From contig NC_087062.1 in the NCBI RefSeq assembly GCF_963678635.1, forward strand, positions 53,208,473 to 53,272,472: a DNA stretch of 64,000 bases. The letters are read 5' to 3'. Below, in pieces: positions 10,623-21,900 of this stretch (position 1 is its first letter; the number at the start of each line of letters is the position of its first letter). A program made the position numbers and the translations under genes. Below the pieces are notes generated by a model, which saw only the letters and a program-made list of their open reading frames with translations, made no database searches and was not told where the DNA came from. The DNA comes from Symsagittifera roscoffensis. Lineage: Eukaryota; Xenacoelomorpha; Acoela; Convolutidae.

Positions 10623-12418
10623 CTACAGGGTCATTCTCCTCACTGTTGGAAACTCTGGAATGCTTGCTGGTAGGACTTCCTTCTCCAATATTGCCTCTAG
10701 CTCCCTTTTCACCAACTCAAAGCTTTTCTTCCTTGCGGGAATTCTCAAGACCTCTTGTCCACTTGCTGTCAGGTGATTCAGATTCCAGAAATTGGGGTAG
10801 GTTTCGATGTTGCCTTCGCGTTTACCTCCCATCCTACACTGCAGTTGTCCTCGGAAACTGTATATCACCAACTCCGGATCCTTCACCTTTCCGAAGAGCA
10901 CCGTGATGCTCATTTGTGCCCTTAGCACCTCTTGCTGACACCAATTGAGTGTCGTACCATCTAGTTTGCTTATGAGGCTCAAGTGGGTCACTGAGTAGCG
11001 ATAAGTTGTAACCAGAGGATCTGGAAACACGTACGTCACGGCCGATCCATAAATGCAGGTTACGACCTCCTCTAGCCCCTGGATTATCCCCATGGGCTCC
11101 GATCTCATGGCCAGGCACAGGTCTGTCAACAGAGGCATGCCCCCATTCACTTTCCTCCATTCATCTCGCGTGTTCGGGCTCTTTTCTTCACCAGTCAGGT
11201 GCCGGTTTTGCATCAGGAGGTACTGCACTAGCAGCGTCTTCAGTCCGGCAGCACACTTGTATGAATAGGTGTCAATACTCGAGTGTGTTCTTCCCATCGA
11301 CAGGGGCTCTCCGTATTTCATTAGCCGATGAAATGACATCAGTTCCCCATGGGTTAGAAGCACCAATGCCAAATATCCGTCAATCCGGAGTGTGTCCACG
11401 CCCCGACTGAACATGTGCGCTGGGCCCATATTGAATAGGTACCTCGGGTAAACCAGGTACAGTGCCAACAACAGACTGATGGGCATGTTCAAGATTTCCT
11501 GTATAAAGGCTCCAAAGATAGTCTCTTTTGCGCTGAACACTCCAGCCATGAACTCCTTTCCCCAACAAGGACTCAAGAACTCAAGAATCTCGTGATCCCT
11601 CCTCGTCCTCAGCTCACCCCTTGCGTGCTCCCTCCAGAACCCTCCAATCGTGACCTCGTTGGCCGCTGTGACGAACCTGGCCACCGTCATTTCCCTCTTC
11701 TCGGCCACTTCCAGCTGCTCCTCAAGGAAATCACAGATTTGCTTCACAAGAGGTGGGGCATCCTCTCTTGTCTTCTCCGTAGCGTTTTCCAATCTTGGTC
11801 TCAGGAAGGGCCATCTGCCTCTCTCTTGTGTCAGTCGATACACCATCGACTCCAGTTGCTTCCCCGCTGCGGCCACGTTCTTCCTTTCATTGCTCGGCCC
11901 TCTAGACTTACTGGTGGAGCTTGTGATAGTTAACTTCATGCTTCGAAACCACAGGCTGGCCGTCAGGTGAGTCACTATTGGATGATCATCCCCTATATCC
12001 GGACTGAGCTTGAGTTGCCTGGCGAAGTTTGTTATCTCCAGCAAGAGGACCTCGTCCAATACAATGAGGATGTCTGCCAACTCGTAGAAGCCCCTCAACG
12101 CGTGGGACACATCCGCCCACGCCGCCGCCAGTTCTGACTTGCGAAGTCTCAAGTTCGTTGGTTCCAACTCCCGATTGGGAGCTGCCATCAGAATACACCG
12201 CCCATTCCCTTCCGCTATCAAGATCAAGACCGCATATACAAATTGCAGAGCGGGAGGTATGCTCGCGTACCCGGGGGACGTCGTGAACACTACTTTTGTC
12301 TTGGAGCCAAATCGTGAGGCAACGTTCTTTTGTACCTCGTTCATTGCTGCAAATGACGTCTGGATAGCTTCCCAGATTCTCTTCGGTGCTGGTTCATCAC
12401 CCTTGAGCTGCTCAAAAA
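10623..12418 (-). pseudogene. Gene C, C-terminal segment (about 600 aa, unknown function)
   Basis: The frame is open from the frameshift at the A5 run (12414-12418 on the plus strand) down to the stop at 10623. An internal ATG at 12344 begins a 573-codon frame, but the sequence upstream is open in the same frame and continues the second SGNH-like domain, so 12344 is unlikely to be the real start. The sequence is mixed helical with a hydrophobic stretch near NMPISLLLALYL (about 11440-11500). The last ~66 codons (10623-10826) are the part copied into the 4.09-kb tandem unit. I do not recognise a family for the region after the SGNH-like fold. Confidence 0.7.
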
Positions 12419-13471
12419 CCCTGTCGCATGCAAGTGATCATTCATTCCTGCAAACAGTAGTAGCTCGGGCTCGCAAGGCATCTCCGATTTTATTGCTACC
12501 ACCAAGGTTAACATCTGGTTTAGCTCCGCTCCCGGTAGTGAGTATATCAAAGTTTCCGGCCAAAATAACTTGGGAGACGTTCCCTCAAAATCCGATCCCG
12601 CCACGATGACCACCCTCGCAGCGGCTGGATCTGCTCTGTCATAAACTGCCAAGGTCTTGGCCAGCTGTGTGTTCCCGCAGGGTTTCCCGTATCTAGGATC
12701 GTCTGCTAATTTCGTACCCTCATAAGCGGCGTCCGGTAGTTCCATTTCCCTCGGGACCAGCAGTTTTTCCACCACCCTCAACTGTGCTGGAGTTGCCAAC
12801 CTAATCCTGGCAATGCTGGTTCGATGCTTGGGAGGCTCCATCACGAGTCCCGGACTCCCCAGCGACTTGAGAGGCCTGTAGTTGATGGGTCCCATGACCG
12901 ATTTCGTGGGAATCCCAGTCAGATCCGCTGTCTCCATTATTTTCGCTCTCGAGAAATGCGTCTCGTGAGCCTTCAGCCAGTCCACGCACTGGTGTCTACC
13001 CAAGTCTTCGTGTGACACCCGCTCAAGACCCAAAGCTTCCGCCAACTCTTGCCTGCACTCCAGATCTTCCAAGTTCAGCTCCTTCACCTTCTGCACATAT
13101 CTCGACCTACTGGTCTCCGCTGGCCTCTCTGGTTTCTTTTTCTCCGCCACCACCACCGAGGATATTACCGAACCCTGAGGAGTTGATGACGTTGCCTCCT
13201 CGGCCTCCATGGGTGCGGCGCCTGGCAACCTGGTCCGGCTGCTCCTCGAACTGTCTCTAGAATCGGCCGTCGCTCCCAGGCAACTGGACAAAGCTCTCGG
13301 GTTGAAGAAGGGTGGATTTGGGGGTGGTCCGAACGTGACTTGGGCCGTCTCTAGCAACTCTGCCTCCAACGCGCTTATGTGCCTTTGGAAGACCTCATTT
13401 AAACACTCTACCCCTCTGGGCCTGTCAAAGTGAATCCCGTCCGAGGATGCATCGTCGGGGAAAGCAGATAG
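12341..13471 (-). pseudogene. Gene C, middle segment: end of SGNH domain 1, linker and second SGNH-like domain
   Basis: This is in the same frame as the coiled-coil/SGNH segment and directly follows its TAG stop (13472-13474). Its first codons contain DGIH (13441-13430), the Asp-x-x-His catalytic block expected at the end of an SGNH hydrolase, so the upstream and downstream frames were one protein. A Pro/Ser/Arg-rich linker follows. A second SGNH-like module has VVIVAGSDF in place of a GDS block and a clear GMNDH (block III, G-x-N-D) near 12430. Soon after, a one-base shift at the A5 run 12414-12418 moves the coding into the frame of the C-terminal segment. The reordered G-S-D makes catalysis by module 2 doubtful. 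Confidence 0.72.
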
Positions 13472-14875
13472 CTACATCTGCTCGGCTACGTCCAGTAGTC
13501 CAACGGGGAGGACGCTCCTTTGGTGTATCTGCCTGATTATTTCATTCAGGTTTCGCACCTTCGTGTTCATCTCCATCGCATGTTGATCCGCTTTCATGTT
13601 ATAAGGAATGGTGCACACCGTGAGAATGGCAGGATCCATTTGAATCCGCAATTCCTCAAGAATGCAGCTCATCTTGTCATGCAGCCTCGTCACCTTCCTT
13701 GCCTCCCCCCTAGACACGTTATTCGTCCCGACCATTAGAGTTACCGTGTATACTCTTGCCATCCCTAGCATCTCAAGTGTTGCCAACATCTGTGGCGACG
13801 CAGCTCCAGCGAAACTCAAGATCCCCGTTTGCCAATGGGATTGAATCCGGGTCAGCACCCGCAACAAGCTGTCCCCTATGATCAGGTGGACCGCCCCCTC
13901 AGGCACACGTGGCTGCGTGAGGTATTCCACCCAAGCCGCGTCATGGAAGCAATCCCTCCTGTCTCTCTGCGCCGTGCTCCAATCCATGCGATTGTGCCTG
14001 TGGTATCTGCCTTCTGTATTCTTCTTGTAACTTGAGATCACCACACTCCTGACAGGTTGCTCCCTCCACGTCGAGGGTAGCTCCACTCTTGCTGGACTCT
14101 CACGACTCCTTAGCTGTAGCCGCTCGTTCAACTCTTTCAGTCGTGACGAGCTGCCGCTCACCTGACTACTACTCGGGGTTGAACTTGGGGTATATCCAGG
14201 CAGCGCGACGTCCATTAATGGGCGTATTATTTGTGTCTCTAGGCCACGCAGGGAGGACGTTGATTCAGTTGGTATCCACACCTCCAACCCTTCATTCATA
14301 TGCTCTTGAGCCGCGCGATCAAGGTTAAAACGTCCCTTCGATCTGGGAGCTTCGTCCACCTCCATACGCGACTCTGTCTTTGAGCCGTTGACCATCCGCT
14401 CTTTGGGCCTAGCCCCTTTCTGCATGTCAAGCTCGCGTTGTCGTTGCTGGATCCTCTCAAGCTCCGACTTCAGCTGCTCACAATTCGCCGCGGCATTCTC
14501 TAATACTCTTTGTTCTTGTAGATGCTCAGCTTTCAACATATCCAGTTCCCTCCGCGCTTGGTCCTTTTCGACGACCGCTTGATCCCTCTCAAGTTTCGCC
14601 TGATCTCTCTCAAGCTTCGCTTGATCACGGTCGAGGTTCGCCTTGTTCCTCTCCCGCTGAGTCCTCTCAAGCTCTCTCTTCATGATACTGAGGTCCGGAT
14701 ACGCTTCCCCCGTTTGTTGCGCTCGCGACATCGATGGCATCTTACTCGTGCTCTGCTGGCCTGTAGATCTGGCTGATGGTCTGATCGGTAGTGGGAACTC
14801 CCCTGCGCCACACTCGGTTTTGTTGCTCAAGCCAGAGTTCCTTGCCAAGTCGAATCCCCTTTTTGCTCCATCCAC
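13472..14875 (-). pseudogene. Gene C, coiled coil plus SGNH/GDSL hydrolase domain
   Basis: This is a 467-codon segment. Residues about 64-155 form a highly charged coiled coil with repeated LERDQAK heptads. Residues 160-300 are Ser/Pro-rich and disordered. The SGNH/GDSL hydrolase fold follows: IIGDSLLRVL (nucleophile Ser, about 334-337), FAGAAS (block II Gly near 357) and MVGTNN (block III, about 382-386). The final D-x-x-H block lies beyond the TAG at 13472-13474, in frame. Esterase-type SGNH domains are known in some non-LTR elements and in giant Terminon elements, where lipid or carbohydrate ester hydrolysis is presumed; the substrate here is unknown. The GTG read as its start is directly preceded by an in-frame TAG, so this is an internal piece of a larger frame. 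Confidence 0.75.
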
Positions 14876-15124
14876 ATTCTAGGACAGCCATCTGGTTTGC
14901 TCTTGGTTGGATATTCCATCGGTGGTGTAGCCGACCATCAAAACCGCTTCTGTTGCAGACTCCCGGCATTCGCCCTGTTCCTCCAACTGGAGGATGGCAT
15001 TCAGCATCACCGCCATTCTCTCATCCACTTGAGTGTAATCCAGGTCCCTCAGGCGTCTGTACAACTCATCAAGTGTGGGCCTTTTCAGAGCCGATGGCAT
15101 GGACTTCCAGAATCGATCTGCCAT
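14876..15124 (-). pseudogene. Gene C, N-terminal segment (helical, unknown)
   Basis: This is an 81-codon frame starting with ATG at 15124, helical and charged, with an L-ELYRRL-DL pattern and an acidic middle. It ends at TAG 14876-14878. The coiled-coil segment continues in the same frame immediately afterwards, so this is most simply the N-terminus of gene C interrupted by a single nonsense codon. No known domain is recognised. With this start the original C protein would be about 1500 residues. Confidence 0.6.
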
Positions 15125-15147
15125 TTCTGTAACTTCATGGTGATCTT

Positions 15148-15232
15148 GAGTATTAGCAACTTGAGTTTTACCTTAGCAACTTGAGTTTTACCTTAGCAAC
15201 TTGAGTATTACCTTAGCAACTTGAGTATTAAC
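15148..15232 (-). repeat. Four tandem copies of a ~20-bp repeat, each with CTTGAG
   Basis: The unit TTAGCAACTTGAGTTTTACC recurs with TTT/TAT variation just upstream of gene C. It is an intergenic repeat inside the element. Every unit carries the hexamer CTTGAG, which is over-represented across the element. Confidence 0.85.
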
Positions 15233-15580
15233 TTCTTGAAGCGTTGTTCAACTTGCGTTTTCGTTCAAGGTATTCCTTTCTTTCAATTGAATGCAGTTGG
15301 GTAGTCAATTTGACTTTACCAAATCAATCTGAAAATAAAACCCGATTTTTAGACTAACAGGCTATGTTCCTAACCTAAAAACCCTTTCCTTTTCGTCCTA
15401 CTAAAATTATTCAATTGGAAAATTTCTAAAAGCATGCAGATTCATTTTATGTTTTAGCACCATCAATCATTTAAAACTTAATTGTCATGCCTTTAAGATC
15501 CTTTTACCTGTTTTGTACCCCCACACCTAACTCGAGATTCTCCCCTCACACCTAACTCGAGACCCCCCTGTGTACCCGAC
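15233..15580. other. Intergenic region between macro-like gene and gene C; no gene seen
   Basis: This AT-rich spacer holds the short duplicated phrase cacctaactcgaga (about 15524-15562). No open frame or RNA gene is supported. It may contain the expression signals for gene C. Confidence 0.5.
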
Positions 15581-16185
15581 TCAGGCAATGCTCAAGTAGT
15601 ATTTCTTATGAAGATGTACCGTTATCTCAGTTTCTGCGAAGACCACGTGTAGGATAGCGTACAATTCCCTTGGGCTCAATTTGCCCCTGTTTGGGTCATA
15701 CACCGGCATTGAGACCTCCGTTATCCCTCTTTCAATCATGAAGTCTCGTAGTCTTGTTAGTGCCAACATCACGTGTTCGGGATCGATCGTGTTCCTGTCA
15801 TTGACCCTCGTCACTAGGAAACACATGTATTTGCCCGGGACTTGTGCTACTGATGGTGGAAGCGCAGCCATTCCTCCCAGCCCTGGTCATGTCTGAACAG
15901 AAACTCCACATTCTGGTACTCTCTCTTGAAGTCAGCCTCCAGTCTTGATTTGAAACTCATGTCCGCCGTGATACAGATTGCGCTAGTCCTGTCTGACAGA
16001 ATGAAGTCACTATCCGTTATCAGGATACTTTCCGAGTATTCGTTTGGTATTTCAAACTTCGTTTTGAAATTCCGTCCTATGGTAGGCTCGGCCTCCTCCC
16101 CATCCAGTTCCAGTCCGCTCGTCTCTCTCACTTCCCTGAGTTTCTTTATCATTAAATTTTCGGTGTGGGTAAGTCCTACCCCCAC
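15581..16185 (-). pseudogene. Macro-domain-like protein (ADP-ribose-binding fold, OARD1-like), frameshifted
   Basis: Two overlapping frames (16185-15847 and 15871-15581) together follow the macro-domain order. A TSAICITADMSFKSRLEADF block corresponds to the binding loop containing alternating hydrophobics and -ADM-. A strand GKYMCFLVTR comes next, then a helix AL--LRDFMIERGI, the strand EVSMPVYDPNRGKLSP corresponding to the -MP-IG-G- phosphate loop, and a final strand TEITVHLH. The pattern resembles terminal ADP-ribose glycohydrolase/deacylase (OARD1-like) macro domains. The canonical Gly-rich loops are altered (DPNRGK for IGCGL), so catalysis is uncertain. The frames meet near 15850-15870, needing one frameshift. 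The gene starts where pol ends and may have been read as a pol extension, since the frames overlap by 10 bases in a G-run. Confidence 0.62.
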
Positions 16186-17836
16186 TCCCCGGACAAAATA
16201 TTTATCGACGTCCCCGTCGATGATGCTGGGTCTGAATTATTTGGCGGAATGTCGAGCGGGCTGTCTGTTGCCGTCCAGCCGTCCAGCCGAAAAGGATTCT
16301 CCGTTTTCATGTGCTTTCCCGCTGATATGTCAACTTGTTGTATGCTTTGTCCTTCGTCGCTTCCGTTCTTGACATCGCGCATCCATTCTAATATCCTCAG
16401 GTTCGTATTCTCCCTCCTCTCTATCTCGCTCTGTTCTAAATTCGTCTCCCGCTCCGGTGTCGAGTAGTCCTCCTGTGGGTAGTGTTCATTATCATTGATG
16501 ATTTGCCATTCACCATCTGCCGCCAGCTCGCCCAGACTTAGTAGTTCTTTGCCTAGGTCGTCGGGCTGTATCTTATCAATCAGGAAATCGTCCCCATACC
16601 TGTTATACCTCATGCCTGTTCGTTTGCGATTGCCACTCCTTGTCTCCGCTGGTATTGATAAGTCTGGTTCTGTCCACTTCGGCACCTCGCCTTGCTCCGG
16701 ATCGTTCCAGTCTTCTTCCACAAAAGATTTCGCTTCAGAGTCCGCTTCTATTTTTTCATTGTCATCCAAACTCAAGTTCTCATTGCCATCATTCTTCTCT
16801 TTGATGCCTTTTTCGTTCACTTCACATGCTGGCTCCACCAGTAGGTACTCGAGTCCCTCCATGTCCTTTGGTATACACCAGTCCTCTGGGGATTGGACAT
16901 GAGGCTTCAGGTTCTCATAATGTGCTGCTCGCCCAGTACTCAAGCGGTAGAACCGTCCTTGTTGATGTACTTCCGTTATCATGAATGGTCCTCTCCATTT
17001 CTTGAGCAGTTTCTTCGTCCCTTTGGGCGGTATGACATTCTGGAAAACCCACACGTGCTGGCCCACTTCATATGGCTTCGCCTGTAATATCCTTTCATCA
17101 TATTTCTTGCGCTGCCTCATTTGCGCTTGCGCAGTGTTCCTCCTGCATAGCTCGTTTAATTCCTGCTGTCTCCTGATCGCTTCTTTCACGTAAGCTTGAG
17201 GCGACGTCCTCTTCCCTTCATATTCCTTGTAGAAGAATGTCAGGGGCATCGCTCTCTCTCTCTCTGCCTGTCAACATCATGAAAAGACTGATGCCCGTTG
17301 TTGAGTGTTGAGTACTGTTGTATGCCCCCAGGACTTGCGGCAGATATTTATCCCAGTCTGTCATGTATCTTGAGCAGTATACCCTCAGCATATTCACCAA
17401 CGTTCTATTCTGTCTCTCTACAAGCCCGTTGTGGTCTGAGGATGGTAAGTGTTCGAGTGTGCTAGAGCAATGTGTGACCTCTTCATTAATTCTTTAGTCA
17501 AATCCCCCACAAAGGCCTTGCCGTTGTCTGACACGGCACCGCTTCTGCCAGCTTTGTGAAGTGGTCAATTATAACCAGTATCTGGTTATACCCCGACTCC
17601 GTCATGCAGATCTTCTGATGGTCTATCTGCACCACTTCATTAAATTCCGAGCTTTCCACCCACTTGAGTGGGAATTTCATCTTCCTTGGGTCTTTCACTT
17701 GCAGGCATGCCAGGCATGCATTCACCCACCTCTCACAAGCTTTCCTCAATCCTGGCCAATCGAACCTGTGAAGTATTCTTTGTTGCACCTTGTCTATCCC
17801 CTGGTGCCCCATTTGATCGTGCGATCTGAACAGCAT
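16176..17836 (-). pseudogene. Integrase of the Ty3/Gypsy element, broken
   Basis: The first part (17836-17498) has the H2C2 zinc-binding region: SHDQMGHQGI, then WPGLRKACERWVNACLACLQ. It continues into the catalytic core up to the first Asp (VVQID) and IIDHFTKLAEAVP. A deletion then joins VPCQT directly to SDNGKAF, so the sequence before the second catalytic Asp is lost and the frame shifts. A further indel lies in the YHPQT/GLVERQ motif (about 17420-17435). Another frameshift sits at a (CT)7 run (17252-17265) before the last part (17249-16176). That part has a GPY/F-like module (KKWRGPFMITEV) and an acidic tail. At 17837-17839 a TAG separates it in frame from the upstream pol linker. Confidence 0.85.
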
Positions 17837-18972
17837 CTATGTCTGATACAATTGCGGTAATATGATGAGGATGTTTTTGTGTAATACCTTCTCCTCGTCT
17901 TTTCTCTTGCATGCTACCACCCCGTCAGCTGTGTGATAGAGTAACTCTTTCCTTTCTTTGTAGAACTGGCTCAGGATCTTGTAGCTGTCTTCTTCAAGTT
18001 CCCCTTTCTCCTTGGACCCCATTCGGATCCATTTGGAGAGGTTACTTGTCATCTTGTCATTTTTCTGGGCTCTTATCAGGTCCGATAGCCTATATCTCGC
18101 CTTGACATGTTCCTTCAGTGCCATGATCTGTCCATTCATTTCCCCAGGGTTGTGGGTGTCGTCATTCAGCTTCACGCATACTATCCTCCTTACTATCTTC
18201 ATGTCATCTTCTGGCAACAGATTTGTTCTGACATTTGAGTTGCATGATAGTTCCCTGAATGGTTTCCTCGAAACTGCATTTCTTTCAAGTTCTTCACCTC
18301 CTCGTACTTCCTGTACGTCCAAGTTGAAGGTTCCTGAGGACGGATCTGTTTGTAATTCCCTGTCGCGGTGTCTAATCTTTTCTTCTGCCAATATCATGCA
18401 GAGACTATCTTGTTTGTCGCTGCTCTCTTCCGAGTCCTCATCCCACATTTCACACTCCCCGGACAAATTTCCTCCTTCAGTGTTTCCTTCCTCCGTGGAC
18501 GTGGACCGCTCCCCGGACTCTTGACCTAGTCCCAGGTATTCAGCCTCTTCCTTGAACTCCACTCTCTTTTTCCTAACCCGAGTCTGTTCAAGCAGTCGGC
18601 TGGGATTTTTTCAACCAGTGACTGCACCGCTTCCTTCCCACCAGGGTTAGTCACCTTCGAGGTATTTCCATTACTAACTATCCCGTTCTTTCGCAGTATT
18701 GTGACCTCAGGTTCCTCCTTACTATTTTCTTGGATCACGGGCTTATCATCTGCTAGTTTCTCGAGTAACCTCTTTAAGTCATTGTCTATTTGTGCCTCTC
18801 CCGTCTCCACCTGGTTAAGATCATAGCCTTTTGCTTTGAGCGTCTCCCTCACGATCTTTGACTTGAGCATTATTCCTATCGGCATCCCTCGGTTCTTTTT
18901 CAAGATTGTTTTCTCCGGAGTTTCTTTTGGTAATTCGGGGTGATCTTCTATTGGTTTGCCTGATTTGTCCAA
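17837..18972 (-). pseudogene. Pol linker between RNase H and integrase, two frameshifted segments
   Basis: Segments 18972-18526 and 18562-17837 are in different frames and meet at a T5 run near 18567. The first also differs in frame from the upstream RNase H end, with the break near 19010. The region is Lys/Glu-rich, with a long acidic Ser-rich stretch, and ends in a sequence resembling the pre-integrase linker (KNILIILPQLY). No catalytic motif is seen. Its length, about 370 residues between RNase H and the integrase zinc finger, is large for Ty3/Gypsy. Confidence 0.7.
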
Positions 18973-21900
18973 CCATCTCGTGAGTGGAAGACTGTCGTAC
19001 GTTTCCTTGTCCAGGTCTAACCGCCTCCCTCTGTTCTTGTCTCTCGTAGAACTCCGTCTTCTTGCTCAAGCTGTCAGCGTTTTGATGTTTGTCTCGTGTT
19101 CTATGCTCAATTATCATGTTGTATCCGTCCAGGCGAACTATCCACCTCCCAATGTAACTTTGGTCCATTGAGTACGTTTTCAGCCAGCTTAGTGCCCTGT
19201 TGTCGACTCGCAGCTTGAATGGCTCGCTGCCTAGGTATGCTCTATATTTCTCGACAAAGGTAACCACCGCGAACATCTCCGCTTTCGGCGCCCCGTACTT
19301 CATTTCCGTGTCACTTAGGACTTTGCTCCCGTACGCTATTGGTCTCAAGACTGTCTTCCCGTTCCACTCTTGTTCCTGATGGAGAATTCCAGAAATCGCT
19401 ACTACCGACGCATCCGTATCCAGCACGTACATCGCTTTCTCTGTTGGCATCCCTAGTACTGGTGCCTCGCACAACTCTTTCTTTTTTCTCTGGAATGACT
19501 CTTCTACTGCGTTGTTCCACGTAAACTTCTTGCCCTTGTGTCTCATTAACTGTTGCATCGGGTAAACTTTGTCTGCATAGCCTTTGATGAATTCTCTGTA
19601 GTAATTGGCAAAACCCAGGAAGCTCATCAATTGGTGTTCCGTTTTTGGCGATTTCCAAGTTAGAACTGCTTCTACTGCGTCTGGATCTGGTCTGATGCCG
19701 TGTCTGTCCACCATCCTGCCCAAGTATTTTATCGAATCCTTGAGTATCTCACACTTTGATGGTTTGCACTTTAGCCCCGACCTCTTCATACACGCAAATA
19801 CTTCGTCAAGTTTCTCAATGTGGTCTTCCATTGTGGGTGTCGCTATTACCACGTCATCCACATAGCACATTACCAGATTGCCGTACTTCTTCGTCACGCC
19901 TATCAGCGCGTGCGCCATCAACCGCTGAAATGTGGCAGTAGCATTGCAAAGACCAAACCGCATCCGTTTCCATTGAAACAGACCCAACTCGCAGGCACAC
20001 CCTGTCTTGTCCCTGTCCTGCTTCCTGAGTGGTACCTGCCAAAAGGCCGAACCTAAATCAAGAGTCGTAAAAAGTTTTGCATCACCTAACTTCGAGAGGC
20101 TCTCATCAATCCTAGGTATGGGATAGGCATCCTTCACCGTGACGGAGTTCAGGTATCGAAAGTCACAACAAAACCTCAACTGGTCGCCTTTCTTTTTGGC
20201 CATCACTACTCCACACGCCCACGGTGATTTGGATGGTTCTATCATATGATACTCTAGTAGCGTTTCAATCTCTTTTCTACACGCATCCGATTTGTGTGGG
20301 GTCATGCGCCTCGCCCCCTCCCTGTGCGGTATTGCGTTTTCCTCAAGTTCTATTTCATGCTCAACAAAATTACAACACCCGATGTCTGCCTTATGTGTTG
20401 AAAAAACCTCCTCGTTCCGTTCTAGTACGTCCTTGATGGCTTCGAGCTGTTCGTCCGTTAACTTGCCTCTTAAATGTTCAATTTCCGGTAGAACCGGTTT
20501 ATTACTCTGCATTTCATCTAGTGTGGGCCGTTCCGGGAAATTCGAACAGCTCGAAAGACCATCGTCTGTCTCTGACTTAAGTGACTTCACAAGACCTGAT
20601 GAACCTTTTATTTTCTTCAATTGTCTCAAGATACAAATTTTGTCCCTGTGATTGGGACAATCAACAACTTCATTTTGTTTATGGTTTTCAGTCATTTCAT
20701 ATCGAGTTTTTACGGGTAAAGCATTACCCAGTTTCCTCCCCCTCTGTATCGTGATTGGTATGTCAAGGGTATTCAACAAGACACTCACGCAGAGACCGCT
20801 CTTCGTTATCGAGAAGGATCTTCCTAAAACAGCAGCACTTTGACTATTTGGATTTGGGACTATGCATACCTGCTTGTTGGCACATAGTCCATTGTATTTT
20901 TTCATTCGTAAGCTTACAATCGCCGCTTCGTTCGCCTTTAGCCTCACTCTCCTACTCAAGAATACCGGTGCTTTGGTCTCATTTGCCATTATTAAATTTA
21001 CCGGTTTGATTGCGTACCTCCTATCCGGGTTCCGTATCCTGAACATTGCGTTGTTTAGATCAATCGCTACATCAAAGTTCCTGATGAAGTCTCTGCCTAA
21101 AATGAATTGGTCAGACTCATCCAGGTTTTCTACCACAAGAAAGCTCATCCACAGGTTGCGTTCCCCCAGATTCAGGGCTATTATCGGCGTTCTGCCCAAC
21201 ACCCGCAGCGCCCCTTTGTTTGCAGCTGACAACTGTATTCTCGAATCTATCAAATCATTTTTGTTGAAGCCCATTCGTTCCCAAGTTTCGATTGGTATGA
21301 CACTCAAGACCGCTCCCGTATCAAGTAACCCACGTAACTGAGTCTTCTTGCCACTTATGTCGAGCACATGTGCTGTCACATCTGCCTCTGTCCCGATGTG
21401 CATTGCATCTTCCTCAAGCATGGCGCAGTGTCCAATCGATCTCACTTTCAACTCTTCTTTTCCCACGTAGATTTGCCCTATTAGATCTTCATCACATGTT
21501 ATCATTGTTTTCGTATAGATGTTGATCCCATCTATATTTAGCTTCACCTCATGTGGACCATAAGCTTCTGTGTACCTGTTATCAACTCGGACTGACTTGC
21601 TACCCCCTCTCGTGAGTAGTGCCCTCAATGCTCTAGAAGTCGTTTGTGGGCTTATACAACTCAAGTAATCTGCGTACACATCAATGTGCATTATTGTCTG
21701 GTCACTTGGTTCGCTCAAGTTTCTCGTTACCTCATGGCCGCCCACAGTGATTATTGACATTATTCTTGCCCCGATCTTTGTTATACCGAATGGCTTCCCC
21801 GTCACCATCTTTACAGTGTTGCAGTTTCCATTTTTTGTCGACCCCGCTACAGCCTCTGGTATTGATTGCGAGCAACTTAATGCTTTGTTCATTTTCTGTC

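Larger units (their letters stand above)
1..10826 (-). repeat. Tandem array of a 4.09-kb unit (genes A and B plus the tail of gene C), 2.6 copies
   Basis: Units run 6735-10826 (4092 bp), 2642-6734 (4093 bp) and a partial one at 1-2641. The three copies differ by only a handful of bases that I could spot, for example 1090, 1500, 2891, 8299 and the C-run at 1265/5357/9450. The rightmost copy is continuous with unique sequence, since gene C runs through 10826 uninterrupted. It is therefore probably parental, with copies added toward the element 3' end. Each unit contains the last ~200 bp of gene C, all of gene A and gene B without its C-terminus. The number of further copies to the left is unknown. 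Confidence 0.93.

Noticed and set aside
1-10826. CRISPR array or satellite
   Set aside because: The repeats are 4.09 kb gene-bearing units, not short direct repeats with unique spacers.
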